Origin: Bacteroidota bacterium
Lineage (GTDB): Bacteria; Bacteroidota; Bacteroidia; UBA4408
Length of the DNA: 64,000 nucleotides
Reading direction: 5' to 3'
Assembly (NCBI GenBank): GCA_963169745.1
Contig: CAUJCU010000019.1
Span: 98,803-162,802, forward strand
Below, in pieces: positions 1 to 8,833 of the stretch. Position 1 is the stretch's first letter, and every line of letters starts with the position of its first letter. Position numbers and translations under genes: made by a program. The notes beneath the pieces were generated by a model. It did no database searches and was not told where the DNA came from. It saw nothing but the letters and a program-made list of their open reading frames with translations.

Positions 1-192
1 TGATATGGCATTGATAGAGGCAAATAATAAGATAATCCAAAAAAGTGCATTCCAGGTAGCGGGGTGAATAATATTTTTAAACGAAAGATAGGACGTATAA
101 ACAGTAGCTATTACATATAAAAAAATACCCCCAAGTGCGTATTTGTTGCGAAGTTCCAGCTTGATTTCCTTATATATCAAAAAAAGCAACAT
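1..192 (-). CDS. ccmB: Heme exporter protein CcmB, N-terminal part (cut by window edge)
   Basis: Reading the minus strand from an ATG at 192 gives 64 uninterrupted codons that run off the window. The translation holds the CcmB N-terminal signature, a charged LIYKEIKLELRNKYALGG segment followed by a hydrophobic helix and then TWNALFWIILLFASINA, the second membrane segment. CcmB is the membrane permease of the CcmAB ABC complex used in system I cytochrome c maturation. The start is the first ATG giving a normal short N-terminus. The family call rests on recalled conserved residues; the rest of the gene and any ccmA/ccmC neighbours lie outside. The cytochrome c lipoprotein at 8834-9196 would be a client of such a system. 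Confidence 0.8.
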   Translation of the reverse strand, partial: MLLFLIYKEIKLELRNKYALGGIFLYVIATVYTSYLSFKNIIHPATWNALFWIILLFASINAIS

Positions 193-210
193 GTATTTTA
201 TTTTTTTTAC

Positions 211-240
211 AAAAAAGGCTTCCTGCAGGAAGCCTTTTTT
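211..240. terminator. Bidirectional hairpin terminator downstream of tRNA-His
   Basis: A perfect inverted repeat with 13-bp arms (211-223 and 228-240) and a 4-base TGCA loop. The arms end in A and T runs, so the hairpin can terminate in either direction. It lies just 3' of the tRNA-His gene (minus strand) and just upstream of the ccmB start, so it probably ends the tRNA transcript and insulates ccmB. Confidence 0.85.
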
Positions 241-247
241 GCTTTAG

Positions 248-322
248 GGTAAGTAATGGGGCTCGAACCCACGACCCTCAGAATCACAATCTGATGCTCT
301 AACCAACTGAGCTATACCTACC
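248..322 (-). tRNA. tRNA-His (GTG anticodon)
   Basis: The minus strand folds into a full cloverleaf: acceptor arms GTAGGTA/TACTTAC, D arm from GCTC to GAGC, anticodon stem TCAGA/TCTGA around the loop TTGTGAT with anticodon GTG, and a T arm with TTCGAGC loop. An extra G sits at -1 (322) and pairs with discriminator C73 (248), the identity mark of bacterial tRNA-His. The 3' CCA is not encoded. Confidence 0.96.
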
Positions 323-334
323 ATGTGCACAAAT

Positions 335-342
335 CAAATATA
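335..342 (-). promoter_or_regulatory. Probable -7 promoter element of tRNA-His
   Basis: TATATTTG on the minus strand matches the Bacteroidota -7 consensus TAnnTTTG and lies about 12 bases before the mature tRNA 5' end. A TTTG at 365-368 could be the -33 element, with a somewhat long spacing of 22. Confidence 0.6.
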
Positions 343-385
343 CTGATTTGTTAAATTAGGAGTGCAAAGATAACTATTTTTGAAT

Positions 386-1654
386 TTAGTCAAATTTATT
401 TTTGAAAATACCCCATCTAATACTCCAATTTTTCCACAACATGAAAGTAAAAATTATCATAAATGGCTCAGCATAAAACCGCCATCTCGCACCCATAAAA
501 AATATTAAAGTAAGGGCCATAGACCCTATAAAAGGTGTCATTAAAATGACCATCTCAGCAGTCCATTTTTTTTGAAATTGTATCAACGATTGAATTAAAA
601 AGTATAAGAATGATAAATAGACAACTAAGTTTATTGGATTTAGGATATGATGGTAGGGTAAAAACTCAAAATTACGAGGTAAAAAATAAAGAGCTATTTT
701 ACGCACAGCTAGTTTTAGTTCACTTAATGGATTTTCTTTTATCCATTCTATAGCAACGGCTTTACGAGCTTTGCTTTCCTGATATTGATTTAATGTGCCA
801 ATATGTGGTATTTTTTTATGACTATATTGGTATAATGCTGATTGAGGCAACAGCCAATCGCCCATCCATGAACCCTTAGCAAAAGGATTGTGCCCTTGCA
901 ACAGTTCAAAACCGGTTTGAGTGCTTAGTATGTAATGCCCATATATTTGTTTGTTTTTAGCTAAACTAGGAAAATGCGAAACAGTTGCAATTAAAACAAT
1001 TCCTGTATAAATTATAACCTTTAAATAGTGTCTTCGAATCAGTAAAATACTAATTACAAAAAGCAGTAGAGGTGCAAAAATGGCAACTGTTTGCAAGCGT
1101 ATTAAACTGCAAAGTGTTATCCCTATTACACAAATTAACCACTCAACAGGGGTAAGTGAAGTTTTCAACGATTTAATAACTAAATAAATAATAATAATAA
1201 GTAGTGATAAAACCATCTGCTCATACCAAAATAAGGTTCCAATATAATATAATACAGATGGGAAAATAACATACATCAGGGTACAGTACCAAGATGTTTT
1301 TTCATTTAGAAAGAAAAGTGATAATTGAAAAAAATACCAAACAGAAAGAGCCAGCAATATCCCCGAAAGTATGTTGCAAAATGACACCCAGGTCCGCTTG
1401 TGAATATGATTTTTAAGAACAATGTTTTCGTAAACAAAAATGGAAAAACTGGAATGAAAAGCGGTAGGGAAATAGCCGTTTCTTTCGGGGTCAAAATAGG
1501 TATAGCCTCGTCCCTGAAAGTGATTCATAGCTACTTCAAAATTACTTTCCTCGTCAATATTCATAATTAGGTTGGGGTTGTGATAAAATAATAACACAAT
1601 TCTCAGTAGCCCAAATAATAAGCTGGTATAAATAACTTTTTTATTGAAATTCAT
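386..1654 (-). CDS. GT-C fold membrane glycosyltransferase (GT39/PMT-like)
   Basis: This 422-residue polytopic membrane protein looks like a lipid-phosphate-sugar-dependent glycosyltransferase of the GT-C superfamily. It has a hydrophobic N-terminal helix (about residues 8-25), then a first extracytoplasmic loop with the acidic motif IDEE at 33-36, the position where GT-C enzymes keep their catalytic acid. About eight or nine further hydrophobic segments follow, ending with a short basic cytoplasmic tail. Such enzymes move a sugar from a polyprenyl carrier to a glycan, lipid or protein on the periplasmic side. Two soluble glycosyltransferases follow, suggesting a small glycan locus. Acceptor and sugar cannot be read from the sequence. 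Confidence 0.65.
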   Translation of the reverse strand: MNFNKKVIYTSLLFGLLRIVLLFYHNPNLIMNIDEESNFEVAMNHFQGRGYTYFDPERNGYFPTAFHSSFSIFVYENIVLKNHIHKRTWVSFCNILSGILLALSVWYFFQLSLFFLNEKTSWYCTLMYVIFPSVLYYIGTLFWYEQMVLSLLIIIIYLVIKSLKTSLTPVEWLICVIGITLCSLIRLQTVAIFAPLLLFVISILLIRRHYLKVIIYTGIVLIATVSHFPSLAKNKQIYGHYILSTQTGFELLQGHNPFAKGSWMGDWLLPQSALYQYSHKKIPHIGTLNQYQESKARKAVAIEWIKENPLSELKLAVRKIALYFLPRNFEFLPYHHILNPINLVVYLSFLYFLIQSLIQFQKKWTAEMVILMTPFIGSMALTLIFFMGARWRFYAEPFMIIFTFMLWKNWSIRWGIFKNKFD

Positions 1655-1783
1655 ATTGTAGTGATATGCTGCTTTTTACATAAAACTTAAGAAACAGAAA
1701 ATGTTATTATTTATTAGTACATAAATATCATTGTTTTTTAATTATTCAAAAAGAAAAGCAGTTTAGCTTTTTATAAAAATACT

Positions 1784-2914
1784 CTAATATTGATTTTTTT
1801 CAATTAAATCAGAAAGTTTTTTGGCATTAATATCGTTCGAAAATTGTTTACTTAATATGCCTTTTCGCTTTTCAATCAAATCATTTGTAAATGCCTGCTC
1901 ACGTATGGCTTCAATAGCCTGAGTCATTTCTGTAGCGCTATCTTTAACAATACAGAGTTCTTCTAATCCTGTATTGGAAACCATGGGAGTGTTTACAATA
2001 CAATGCCTTCCTAAAAACAAAGCCGCTAATAGTTTTAATTTAATACCGGTAGCCTGAAATGTGGGCAATATGTTTATGTGTGCCTGGCTAATTAATTCTT
2101 TTATTTCTTGGGTACTTATATTGCCTTTGAGCTCAATATGTTGATGCTTTTGAACTGCCCGAGTAAGCTCTTCTGATGGGTTACTGCCCGCAACAATCAA
2201 TGGGAAATTAGTTTTAGAAAACACTTCATTAACTAAAAACAAAGTCCCAAGATTGTTTTCAGCAACGGCTAAATTACCATGATAAAGAGCGTAGTGCCCC
2301 ACACCTAATGCAATGGTAACTTCGTTATAAGGATGAAAAGCAGTAACAACATGTACAGAATGATTATTAAGCTTTAAATGATTGGAGTCGTTAGCCGAAA
2401 TGGCAGCAATTGTATCGGCATAGCGCAATACTTTTTCATAGTTCATTAACCTGCTACATTCCCAATAAAAATAGAGCTTGTTTAGTAATTTTTTTTCGCT
2501 CTTGGCCAAACTATGGTAATAATCATGCTCAATATTGTGCGTTCTTACAATTTTGTTACGATATTTTAAGTTTTTATGGTGTAAATAATAACAGGAATGT
2601 AAACCTTCAAATAAAATTGGAAAATTATCAGCCTCAAGATGCTCTAAAAGTTTAGCGTTTTTACGTGTTAGAACAATAAAAGGTATGGGGCTGAACATTT
2701 TAAATAGGCCCATATTTCTTTTATAATAATATACTTTTTGACAATACTTTTCAAGCTCACTTTGTTTTCCCCTTCCATAATCAAAACAGTGAAGTGTTAT
2801 TTCAAAGCCCATTTTATGGAGTGATTTTAATTTGTAAAAAACATCAATTGCTCCTCCATAGTTTGGCGGATAAGGTACATCAAATGAAATTACATGTAGT
2901 TTTTTTTGAGACAC
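1784..2914 (-). CDS. GT-B glycosyltransferase (GT4-like)
   Basis: A cytoplasmic GT-B glycosyltransferase of about 376 residues. The N-terminal Rossmann half begins KKLHVISFDV and carries the acceptor-side glycine loop PPNYGG. The C-terminal half has the nucleotide-sugar domain with IELKGNIS and then ATGIKLKLLAAL, which replaces the usual E-x7-E motif, as in the Glyco_trans_1_4 subgroup. The open frame extends upstream to a TTG at 2935, but that codon lies inside a TACTTTTG promoter element (2933-2940). The GTG at 2914, giving an N-terminus MSQKKLHVISF, is therefore the better start. It is divergent from the glycosyltransferase at 3019. The substrate is unknown. Confidence 0.75.
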   Translation of the reverse strand: MSQKKLHVISFDVPYPPNYGGAIDVFYKLKSLHKMGFEITLHCFDYGRGKQSELEKYCQKVYYYKRNMGLFKMFSPIPFIVLTRKNAKLLEHLEADNFPILFEGLHSCYYLHHKNLKYRNKIVRTHNIEHDYYHSLAKSEKKLLNKLYFYWECSRLMNYEKVLRYADTIAAISANDSNHLKLNNHSVHVVTAFHPYNEVTIALGVGHYALYHGNLAVAENNLGTLFLVNEVFSKTNFPLIVAGSNPSEELTRAVQKHQHIELKGNISTQEIKELISQAHINILPTFQATGIKLKLLAALFLGRHCIVNTPMVSNTGLEELCIVKDSATEMTQAIEAIREQAFTNDLIEKRKGILSKQFSNDINAKKLSDLIEKNQY

Positions 2915-2932
2915 AAACTTTGAAAATGAACA

Positions 2933-2940
2933 CAAAAGTA
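2933..2940 (-). promoter_or_regulatory. Probable -7 element for the glycosyltransferase at 1784-2914
   Basis: TACTTTTG on the minus strand matches TAnnTTTG, about 18 bases before the proposed GTG start at 2914. Its position rules out the TTG at 2935 as a start codon. Confidence 0.55.
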
Positions 2941-3018
2941 ATATCTCTTACCTATATTGAAAATTAATTGCAAAATAATGGTCATATTAAGCCCAAATAC
3001 TTATACTTGCAATTTAAG

Positions 3019-4146
3019 ATGAATATTTTACACGTTATACCCTCATTGAAAAAAGGAGGAGCCGAACGAATTACTATAGATATTTGTAACGCCTTAAGTG
3101 CTCAAGGGCATAGGGTTATGCTAGTGAGTTTAAACGCTGAAAACGCATACGACTTCATAGACTATCATTTTGAATTCAAACAAATTACTTCTCAGGTAAT
3201 TCCTTCATTAAGCGGAAAAACCCTTGTTGATACGGAGGCCTACGAACAAATTTTAGATGATTTTAAGCCCGATGTGATACATTCTCATTTGTTTATTGCC
3301 GAAATGCTTACCCGTTACAAAACTCGAAAGGGGATTAAGTATTTCTCCCATTTGCATGATAATATGCCGCAGTTTAACGCTTTAAGCATAACAAACATAA
3401 ACAAACTAAAACTGACTAATTTTTATGAAAAGCAACTCATTATGAAGCGCTATAACTTATGTAACAATAGGTTCATAGCTATTTCAAAAGATGCTTATAA
3501 TTTCTTCTACGAAAATTTAAACGGGAAACTCCGAGAGCAAATTTTTTTACTTCATAATGCTATTGATTATGCTCGTTTTTATCGAGGAAAGAGAGTTTTT
3601 AAATACGATTTGGATAAACCCTTTCGCATGGTAAGCGTAGGTAGTCTTGTTGATAAAAAAAATCAACAATTTTTAGTCGATATTGCACTTGCTCTTAGCC
3701 CACTTCTGCCTCATCTGATAATCGATATACTCGGTGACGGGCCAAATTATAATTTGATAAGCGAAAAAATAAAGAAACATAATTTGCAGCATTGTGTATT
3801 CTTACATGGCAATGTAAACAATGTGGAAACTTTTTTACATAATGCCCATTTATACATTCACCCAGCCACATACGAACCCTTTGGCTTGGTACTTTTGGAA
3901 GCTATGGCTGCCGGTTTGCCTTGTGTTTGCCTCGATGGACGTGGCAATAGAGATATTATTGAACCGGAAAAAAATGGATATATTTTTGAAGAGCAAAATG
4001 CAGAACTATTTGCTCAAACCATATTTCATTTGTTAACGCACCCGCAACAACACGCAGAAATGAGTGATTATGCCTCAAAATATGCAGCAAATTTTGATAT
4101 TCATAATTACACCAAGCGCTTAATAGCCCTTTATGAGCAAAACTAG
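3019..4146 (+). CDS. Family 4 glycosyltransferase (GT-B)
   Basis: A 375-residue GT4 glycosyltransferase counted from the ATG at 3019; an upstream TTG at 2968 would add 17 residues with no family resemblance. The N-terminus MNILHVIPSLKKGGAERI is the classic GT4 opening, with the GGAE acceptor loop. The C-terminal half carries FRMVSVGSLVDKKN, which starts the donor domain, then ILGDGPN, and EPFGLVLLEAMAAGLP with the E-x7-E pair at residues 286 and 294 that binds the sugar-nucleotide donor. It probably adds a hexose to a lipid-linked or surface glycan in the cytoplasm. It pairs divergently with another glycosyltransferase at 1784-2914. Confidence 0.88.
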   Translation: MNILHVIPSLKKGGAERITIDICNALSAQGHRVMLVSLNAENAYDFIDYHFEFKQITSQVIPSLSGKTLVDTEAYEQILDDFKPDVIHSHLFIAEMLTRYKTRKGIKYFSHLHDNMPQFNALSITNINKLKLTNFYEKQLIMKRYNLCNNRFIAISKDAYNFFYENLNGKLREQIFLLHNAIDYARFYRGKRVFKYDLDKPFRMVSVGSLVDKKNQQFLVDIALALSPLLPHLIIDILGDGPNYNLISEKIKKHNLQHCVFLHGNVNNVETFLHNAHLYIHPATYEPFGLVLLEAMAAGLPCVCLDGRGNRDIIEPEKNGYIFEEQNAELFAQTIFHLLTHPQQHAEMSDYASKYAANFDIHNYTKRLIALYEQN

Positions 4147-4341
4147 TTAAAAATTCAGGTGTAAAGCTAATATCTTAATAGTGAAAGTTTTTATACCTAT
4201 ATCGTCATTAAAATTTCAATATATTTTTTCTAAATAGAACAATTCACTGGTGCAATGTTCAAAGTGGAATTGATAATACATTTTACTCATCTATCAAATT
4301 CTACATTTATCCTTCATCTCACATCATCTTATGAATTATGT

Positions 4342-4349
4342 TACTTTTG
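4342..4349 (+). promoter_or_regulatory. Probable -7 element for the zinc phosphodiesterase gene
   Basis: TACTTTTG matches TAnnTTTG and lies 19 bases before the ATG at 4369. Confidence 0.55.
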
Positions 4350-4368
4350 TGATTCATTTTAACTAAGA

Positions 4369-5355
4369 ATGAAGATAAAAATTACGCTCCTTTTAACGGC
4401 TTTGCTTTTGCTTTGTTTTAACAGAGAAACAACATACTCTTGGGGGTTTTACGGACATAAACGCATTAACCGTATGGCCGTGTTAACCTTACCAGAACCC
4501 ATGATTGGCTTTTATAAAAAACATATTGACTATATTACCGAACATGCAGTAGATCCTGACAAAAGGCGTTATGCTGTGGCTGCCGAAGGAGCCCGACACT
4601 ATATTGATATAGATCATTACGGAGAGAACCCTTTTGAGACAGTGCCTAAAAGGTGGAAAGATGCTGTAAACAAATTCACGGAAGACACTTTACAAGCTTA
4701 TGGTATTGTTCCTTGGCATGTAGAGAAAATGTTTGGACGTTTAGTTGAAGCTTTTAAAAAAGAAAATTTAGACTTGATTTTGCACTATTCAGCCGATTTG
4801 GGGCATTATATTGCCGATGCTCACGTTCCCTTGCATACCACTAAGAACTACAACGGACAATTGACCAATCAATATGGAATACATGGATTTTGGGAATCTC
4901 GAATTCCTGAGTTAAAGGCTGACGACTATGACTATTTCGTTGGGAAAGCAGCATTTATTGATAAAGTTTTGGATAAAGCTTGGGAAACTGTTAAAACCAG
5001 CCATAGCGAAGTGGATTCTGTATTAAGTTTTGAAGCTCAGTTAACCCACGAGTTTCCTCCCGACCGAAAATACAGTTATGAAAACAGGGGTAATGTATTA
5101 ACAAAAGTATATTCGTTAGAGTTCACAAACCGGTATAACGATATGCTCAACGGTATGGTAGAAAGAAGAATGAGACAGGCCATTATTTCAGTTGGATCGC
5201 TGTGGTTTACTGCCTGGGTTAATGCCGGACAACCCAATCTTAACAGGTTGGACAGTCAAGAGCTTTCTGATTCTCTGAAAAAAGCTCAACTTCAAGAAGA
5301 ACTCCTTTGGAAGACCGGAAAAATTCAAGGTGATGGAAAAGGTCATGACGATTAA
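4369..5355 (+). CDS. Secreted zinc-dependent phospholipase C / S1-P1 nuclease family protein
   Basis: A 328-residue exported protein of the phospholipase C/P1 nuclease fold. Residues 1-24 form a signal peptide; cleavage before W25 would leave an N-terminal tryptophan, which in this family helps bind the trinuclear zinc cluster. Further expected ligands are visible: H30 in WGFYGHKR, the DIDHYG segment, HYSADLGHYIADAHVPLH (an H-x3-D-like pair), and GIHGFWES. It would hydrolyse phosphodiester bonds in phospholipids or nucleic acids outside the inner membrane. Phospholipase and nuclease cannot be separated by eye. It stands alone behind its own promoter; the C-terminus is highly charged. Confidence 0.8.
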   Translation: MKIKITLLLTALLLLCFNRETTYSWGFYGHKRINRMAVLTLPEPMIGFYKKHIDYITEHAVDPDKRRYAVAAEGARHYIDIDHYGENPFETVPKRWKDAVNKFTEDTLQAYGIVPWHVEKMFGRLVEAFKKENLDLILHYSADLGHYIADAHVPLHTTKNYNGQLTNQYGIHGFWESRIPELKADDYDYFVGKAAFIDKVLDKAWETVKTSHSEVDSVLSFEAQLTHEFPPDRKYSYENRGNVLTKVYSLEFTNRYNDMLNGMVERRMRQAIISVGSLWFTAWVNAGQPNLNRLDSQELSDSLKKAQLQEELLWKTGKIQGDGKGHDD

Positions 5356-5790
5356 TTAGTTTTTAAATGGATTATTTATTTTGTTCTTCTTAAAGGGTTA
5401 ATGAAATAAAATAGCTTCCAAATCCTAAAAATAACAATAAACTCGTGTTTAAAACACATTACAATATAATACTTACTCGTGCAAATTTTTGAACTGAATA
5501 TCCGAAAGCCACTGTTTAAAAAGAAATTACAATTTTCTTCTTCTAAACTAAAAAGCAAATCTGTATTCATAAAAGCTTTCCAGTTTTTAAAAGTGCGAGC
5601 CCTTTTGATTATCTTATCTAAGAGAAAGAAAGGACTTTTCATATACATGAAAACGGATTCTAATGTATTTCAACTTCTCTTAAACAACTGTAAATACTTA
5701 CAGCAAAAAAACTAAACAAATTTGATATTCAAATTAAAGCATAATAACTTAACTTAATAAAAGTAAAATAGCATTCCCATATATTAAAGT
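5356..5790. other. Intergenic region without a recognisable gene
   Basis: 435 bases of AT-rich sequence. Overlapping open frames of 78-90 codons exist on both strands (5376-5715), but they read as basic, low-complexity peptides with no family resemblance. I see no hairpin with a T run and no clear promoter. It presumably holds the nhaA promoter near its right end. Confidence 0.5.
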
Positions 5791-6984
5791 ATGTACAAAA
5801 ATCAGAATGAAAAGCATAGGGTTCAACTAAGTAAATATTTTAAAGAGTTTATTGCCTCGCAACACATTACCGGAGTGTTGCTGTTATGTTGCACAGCTAT
5901 TAGTATCATTATTAGTAATACTGATATAGCTAGCGTATATATTAATTTTTGGCATTATGATGTAAGTATATGGAAATCGGTAAAAATTACCCCTGAATTT
6001 ATAATTAATGATGGCTTAATGAGTATTTTCTTTTTGTTGGTTGGCATAGAAATACGAAGAGAAATTACCAATGGCGAATTAAGTACGCGACAAAAAGCTA
6101 TACTCCCTTTATTTGCTGCTTTGGGTGGTATGCTGGTGCCTGCATGTATTTATTTTTTGTTTAACAATAATACTATATCACACCATGGATGGGGCATTCC
6201 AATGGCTACAGATATTGCATTTGCTATTGGTATTATCACCTTAGTTGGAAAAAAAGTTCCTCCCGCATTAAAGGTTTTTTTAGCCGCATTGGCAATTGTT
6301 GATGATTTAGGCGCTATAGTTGTTATCGGGTTATTTTACAGCAGTGGTATTAAATTTCTTTTTGCCTTATTCAGTATAGCTATTATTCTTTTATTATTCA
6401 TACTCAATAAACTTAAAGTTAATTTATGGGCACTGTATCTTAGTATGGGTGTAGCTTTATGGTTTACCATTCATAATATGGGTATTCACGCCACATTATC
6501 AGGTGTTATTCTTGCTTTTTTCCTTCCCTCTTTTCAGTCTAAAAACCAAATTTCATTAGTAAATAGGGTAGAGCGCGCTTTGCATACCCCCGTAAATTTT
6601 GTAATAATACCCCTATTTGCATTAGCAAACACTTGTGTTGTTTTTGGGTGGGATAAATTTAATGGAGCTTTTAATCCTATGATGTTGGGTATAGCTTTAG
6701 GTTTATTTTTAGGAAAACCGGTAGGTATTTTTCTGTTTAGCTATATTGCTGTTAAATTGAAATGGGCTAAACTTCCTGATAAGGTTAATTGGACCTTGCT
6801 TATAGGTGCTGGTTTATTAGGAGGCATTGGTTTTACAATGTCAATTTTTATTACTATGCTGGCATTTAATATGCCCGAAATGGTTAATGCTGCTAAGATG
6901 ACTATTGTTGTTTCATCATTTATGGCCGGGATAAGCGGTTTCATTTGGTTAAAACATTTTTTGAATAAGAGAAGCTATGAATAA
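5791..6984 (+). CDS. nhaA: Na+/H+ antiporter NhaA
   Basis: 397 residues, normal NhaA length, with about 12 hydrophobic helices. Diagnostic stretches are visible: FFLLVGIEIRREI near residue 85, PMATDIAFAIGIITLVGKK, and ALAIVDDLGAIVVI, which carries the paired aspartates that bind Na+/H+ in helix V (VDDLGA). GGIGFTMSIFI and GKPVGIFLF match the C-terminal helices. It exchanges protons for sodium across the inner membrane and protects against salt and alkaline stress. The stop codon overlaps the ATG of the downstream lipid kinase by 8 bases (ATGAATAA), so the two are co-translated. Confidence 0.96.
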   Translation: MYKNQNEKHRVQLSKYFKEFIASQHITGVLLLCCTAISIIISNTDIASVYINFWHYDVSIWKSVKITPEFIINDGLMSIFFLLVGIEIRREITNGELSTRQKAILPLFAALGGMLVPACIYFLFNNNTISHHGWGIPMATDIAFAIGIITLVGKKVPPALKVFLAALAIVDDLGAIVVIGLFYSSGIKFLFALFSIAIILLLFILNKLKVNLWALYLSMGVALWFTIHNMGIHATLSGVILAFFLPSFQSKNQISLVNRVERALHTPVNFVIIPLFALANTCVVFGWDKFNGAFNPMMLGIALGLFLGKPVGIFLFSYIAVKLKWAKLPDKVNWTLLIGAGLLGGIGFTMSIFITMLAFNMPEMVNAAKMTIVVSSFMAGISGFIWLKHFLNKRSYE

Positions 6985-7864
6985 TGCAACATATCTATTT
7001 ATTATTAACCCAAAAGCCGGAACTAAAAATTATAACAATATAGAAGAGCTTATTGAATGCGCTTCAAAAAAGTACACCAAGTCGTGGCAAATCATATATA
7101 CCCAATACCCCAATCATGCTTTTGAAATTGTCTCTAATGCTGATGAAAAAACTTGCAAAGCAATTGTTGCAGTAGGCGGTGATGGAACCGTTAATGAGAT
7201 AGCTCGAGCACTTATTCATAAAAAAATAAGTTTGGCAGTTGTGCCTACAGGCTCAGGAAATGGATTGGCCCGCAGTCTTAAAATTCCTTTACTCATAAAT
7301 GATGCCCTAGATTTAGTTTTTGTTGGAGAAACTTATGCAATAGATGTATTGCAGTTAAATGAATTTTATTCTTTTAATGTGGCAGGTACAGGGTTTGATT
7401 CGGTTGTGGCTCATAGCTTTCAATTTCAAAAAAAAAGAGGTTTTTGGGGCTATTTTAGAGAAGTTTTAAAACAATTTAAAAAGTACAAACCGGCACAGGC
7501 AGAAATTATTTTGTCATCATCAGAAACAAGAACATACACCTTGTTTCTATTAGCACTAGCTAATAGCAGCCAGTTTGGTAACAATGCCTATATTGCACCA
7601 AGGGCATCTTTGAATGATGGAAAAATAGATTTAGTTATACTTCCTCCATTGTCGTGGTATAAAATACCTTATTATGCGTATTTGTTGTTTGCCAAAAAAA
7701 TTGATCGCATTCAAAAACTAACTTATTTGCAAATAAATTCATGTCAAATAAATTGCAATTCTGATATTTGGCATATTGATGGTGAGCCGGTCGTTATATC
7801 TTCACCAGTAATTATTAATGTCTTACCTTTGGCTTTAAAAATTATAGTTCCCAAAAGCTTGTAA
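6977..7864 (+). CDS. Diacylglycerol kinase-like lipid kinase (YegS/BmrU family)
   Basis: A 295-residue lipid kinase with the DAGK catalytic domain. NPKAG at 11-15 is the family's first motif and VGGDGTVNEIA around residues 66-76 is the ATP-binding GGDGT loop. PTGSGNGLARSL follows as the third conserved block, and the C-terminal half has the beta-sandwich with DGKIDLV and WHIDGEP. It phosphorylates diacylglycerol or a related lipid at the inner membrane. It overlaps nhaA by 8 bases and is followed after one base by a SUI1-type gene, making a compact three-gene unit. Confidence 0.9.
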   Translation: MNNATYLFIINPKAGTKNYNNIEELIECASKKYTKSWQIIYTQYPNHAFEIVSNADEKTCKAIVAVGGDGTVNEIARALIHKKISLAVVPTGSGNGLARSLKIPLLINDALDLVFVGETYAIDVLQLNEFYSFNVAGTGFDSVVAHSFQFQKKRGFWGYFREVLKQFKKYKPAQAEIILSSSETRTYTLFLLALANSSQFGNNAYIAPRASLNDGKIDLVILPPLSWYKIPYYAYLLFAKKIDRIQKLTYLQINSCQINCNSDIWHIDGEPVVISSPVIINVLPLALKIIVPKSL

Positions 7865-7865
7865 A

Positions 7866-8204
7866 ATGAAGGCTAAAAATAAAAAAGCAGATAATATAGT
7901 GTACAGTACCAACCCCGAGTTTAATTATAGTTATCAAAATGAGGACACTCAACTAACTTTAGATCCCGAAAAGCAAAATCTACGCATTCAGTTAGATAAA
8001 AGAAACAGGGCTGGAAAAAGCGTAACTCTAATTACCGGGTTTATTGGGTCTTTTGAAGACCTTGAGGCATTAGGTAAAAAATTAAAATCCAAATGTGGGG
8101 TAGGGGGAAGTGTAAAAGATAATGAAATTTTGTTGCAGGGCGATTTTAGAGAGAAGGCTGCTGATTTGTTGAAAAAAGAATTTTATAAAGTAAAGGTTAT
8201 ATAA
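7866..8204 (+). CDS. Translation initiation factor SUI1/eIF1-like protein (YciH)
   Basis: 112 residues, typical for bacterial YciH. The C-terminal two thirds carry the SUI1 domain: RAGKSVTLITGF, a lysine-rich helix ALGKKLKSKCGVGGSVKD, and EILLQGDFREK ending in a short basic strand. These proteins resemble eukaryotic eIF1 and influence initiation fidelity in vitro. The gene starts one base after the lipid kinase stop, so it is the third gene of that operon; the functional link is unclear. Confidence 0.9.
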   Translation: MKAKNKKADNIVYSTNPEFNYSYQNEDTQLTLDPEKQNLRIQLDKRNRAGKSVTLITGFIGSFEDLEALGKKLKSKCGVGGSVKDNEILLQGDFREKAADLLKKEFYKVKVI

Positions 8205-8209
8205 GTAAG

Positions 8210-8785
8210 CTATTTCCACTTCTCAAAATACAAAATAGCATCATTAAAAAAGTAAGAAAAATCCTTATGAAACTCAGCGTAATAAAGTTCAAGCTCTTCT
8301 CCGGCATGTTCTATTCCTGATTCAAATTTTGTACGCTGTGACATACCTCCCAAAGTTCGTTTAATACCTTCTATTTTGCTATAGTTTAATAGCCAGTTAT
8401 ATTTTATCATATAAGGTAGCATATATTGCGATTTAGGGGGCAATAAATCAAAATTTGCTTGCATTAAACGATAAACTTCAGAGGAAAACAAAGAAAGTGT
8501 TTGAGCATGATATTGACTCCAATTAACGGCTAAAAAATGATCATAAAATACATCAGTAAGTACAGCAGCATACTTTTTATAGCGCGTTTGCAATCTTTTA
8601 CGCCCTTCTCGTGTGGCAGCATGGGTATCGGTAAAACTATCAATTTCTCGATGCATCAAAATACCTTTTGCAATGCCTTCAGGATATAATTTAAAGGCCT
8701 TTCCTTTAACTGCATCAGCAATAAAATTGCCAACCATCAAATCGGTATCGTGTTGTGCCAAATATTGATGCCCCAAAAAATTCAT
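8210..8785 (-). CDS. acpH: Acyl carrier protein phosphodiesterase (AcpH family)
   Basis: A 191-residue protein matching the ACP phosphodiesterase/AcpH family. It starts MNFLGHQYLAQ and has D-rich VGNFIADAVKG, GILMHREIDSFTDTH with the conserved histidine and aspartates, and VLTDVFYDHFLAVNW. AcpH removes the 4'-phosphopantetheine group from holo-ACP in the cytoplasm. It ends five bases from the stop of the SUI1 gene, in convergent orientation, with no hairpin between them. In Bacteroidota the cellular role of this family is little tested, so the biochemical name is by homology only. Confidence 0.85.
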   Translation of the reverse strand: MNFLGHQYLAQHDTDLMVGNFIADAVKGKAFKLYPEGIAKGILMHREIDSFTDTHAATREGRKRLQTRYKKYAAVLTDVFYDHFLAVNWSQYHAQTLSLFSSEVYRLMQANFDLLPPKSQYMLPYMIKYNWLLNYSKIEGIKRTLGGMSQRTKFESGIEHAGEELELYYAEFHKDFSYFFNDAILYFEKWK

Positions 8786-8833
8786 TGTAAAGCATTTGCC
8801 TTTTATTTAAAGACTAAAAAAAAATATGAAATA

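Noticed and set aside
5376..5715. Small open frames on both strands in the nhaA upstream region
   Set aside because: The peptides are basic, low in complexity and unlike any family, and the frames overlap each other on opposite strands. They look like chance AT-rich reading.
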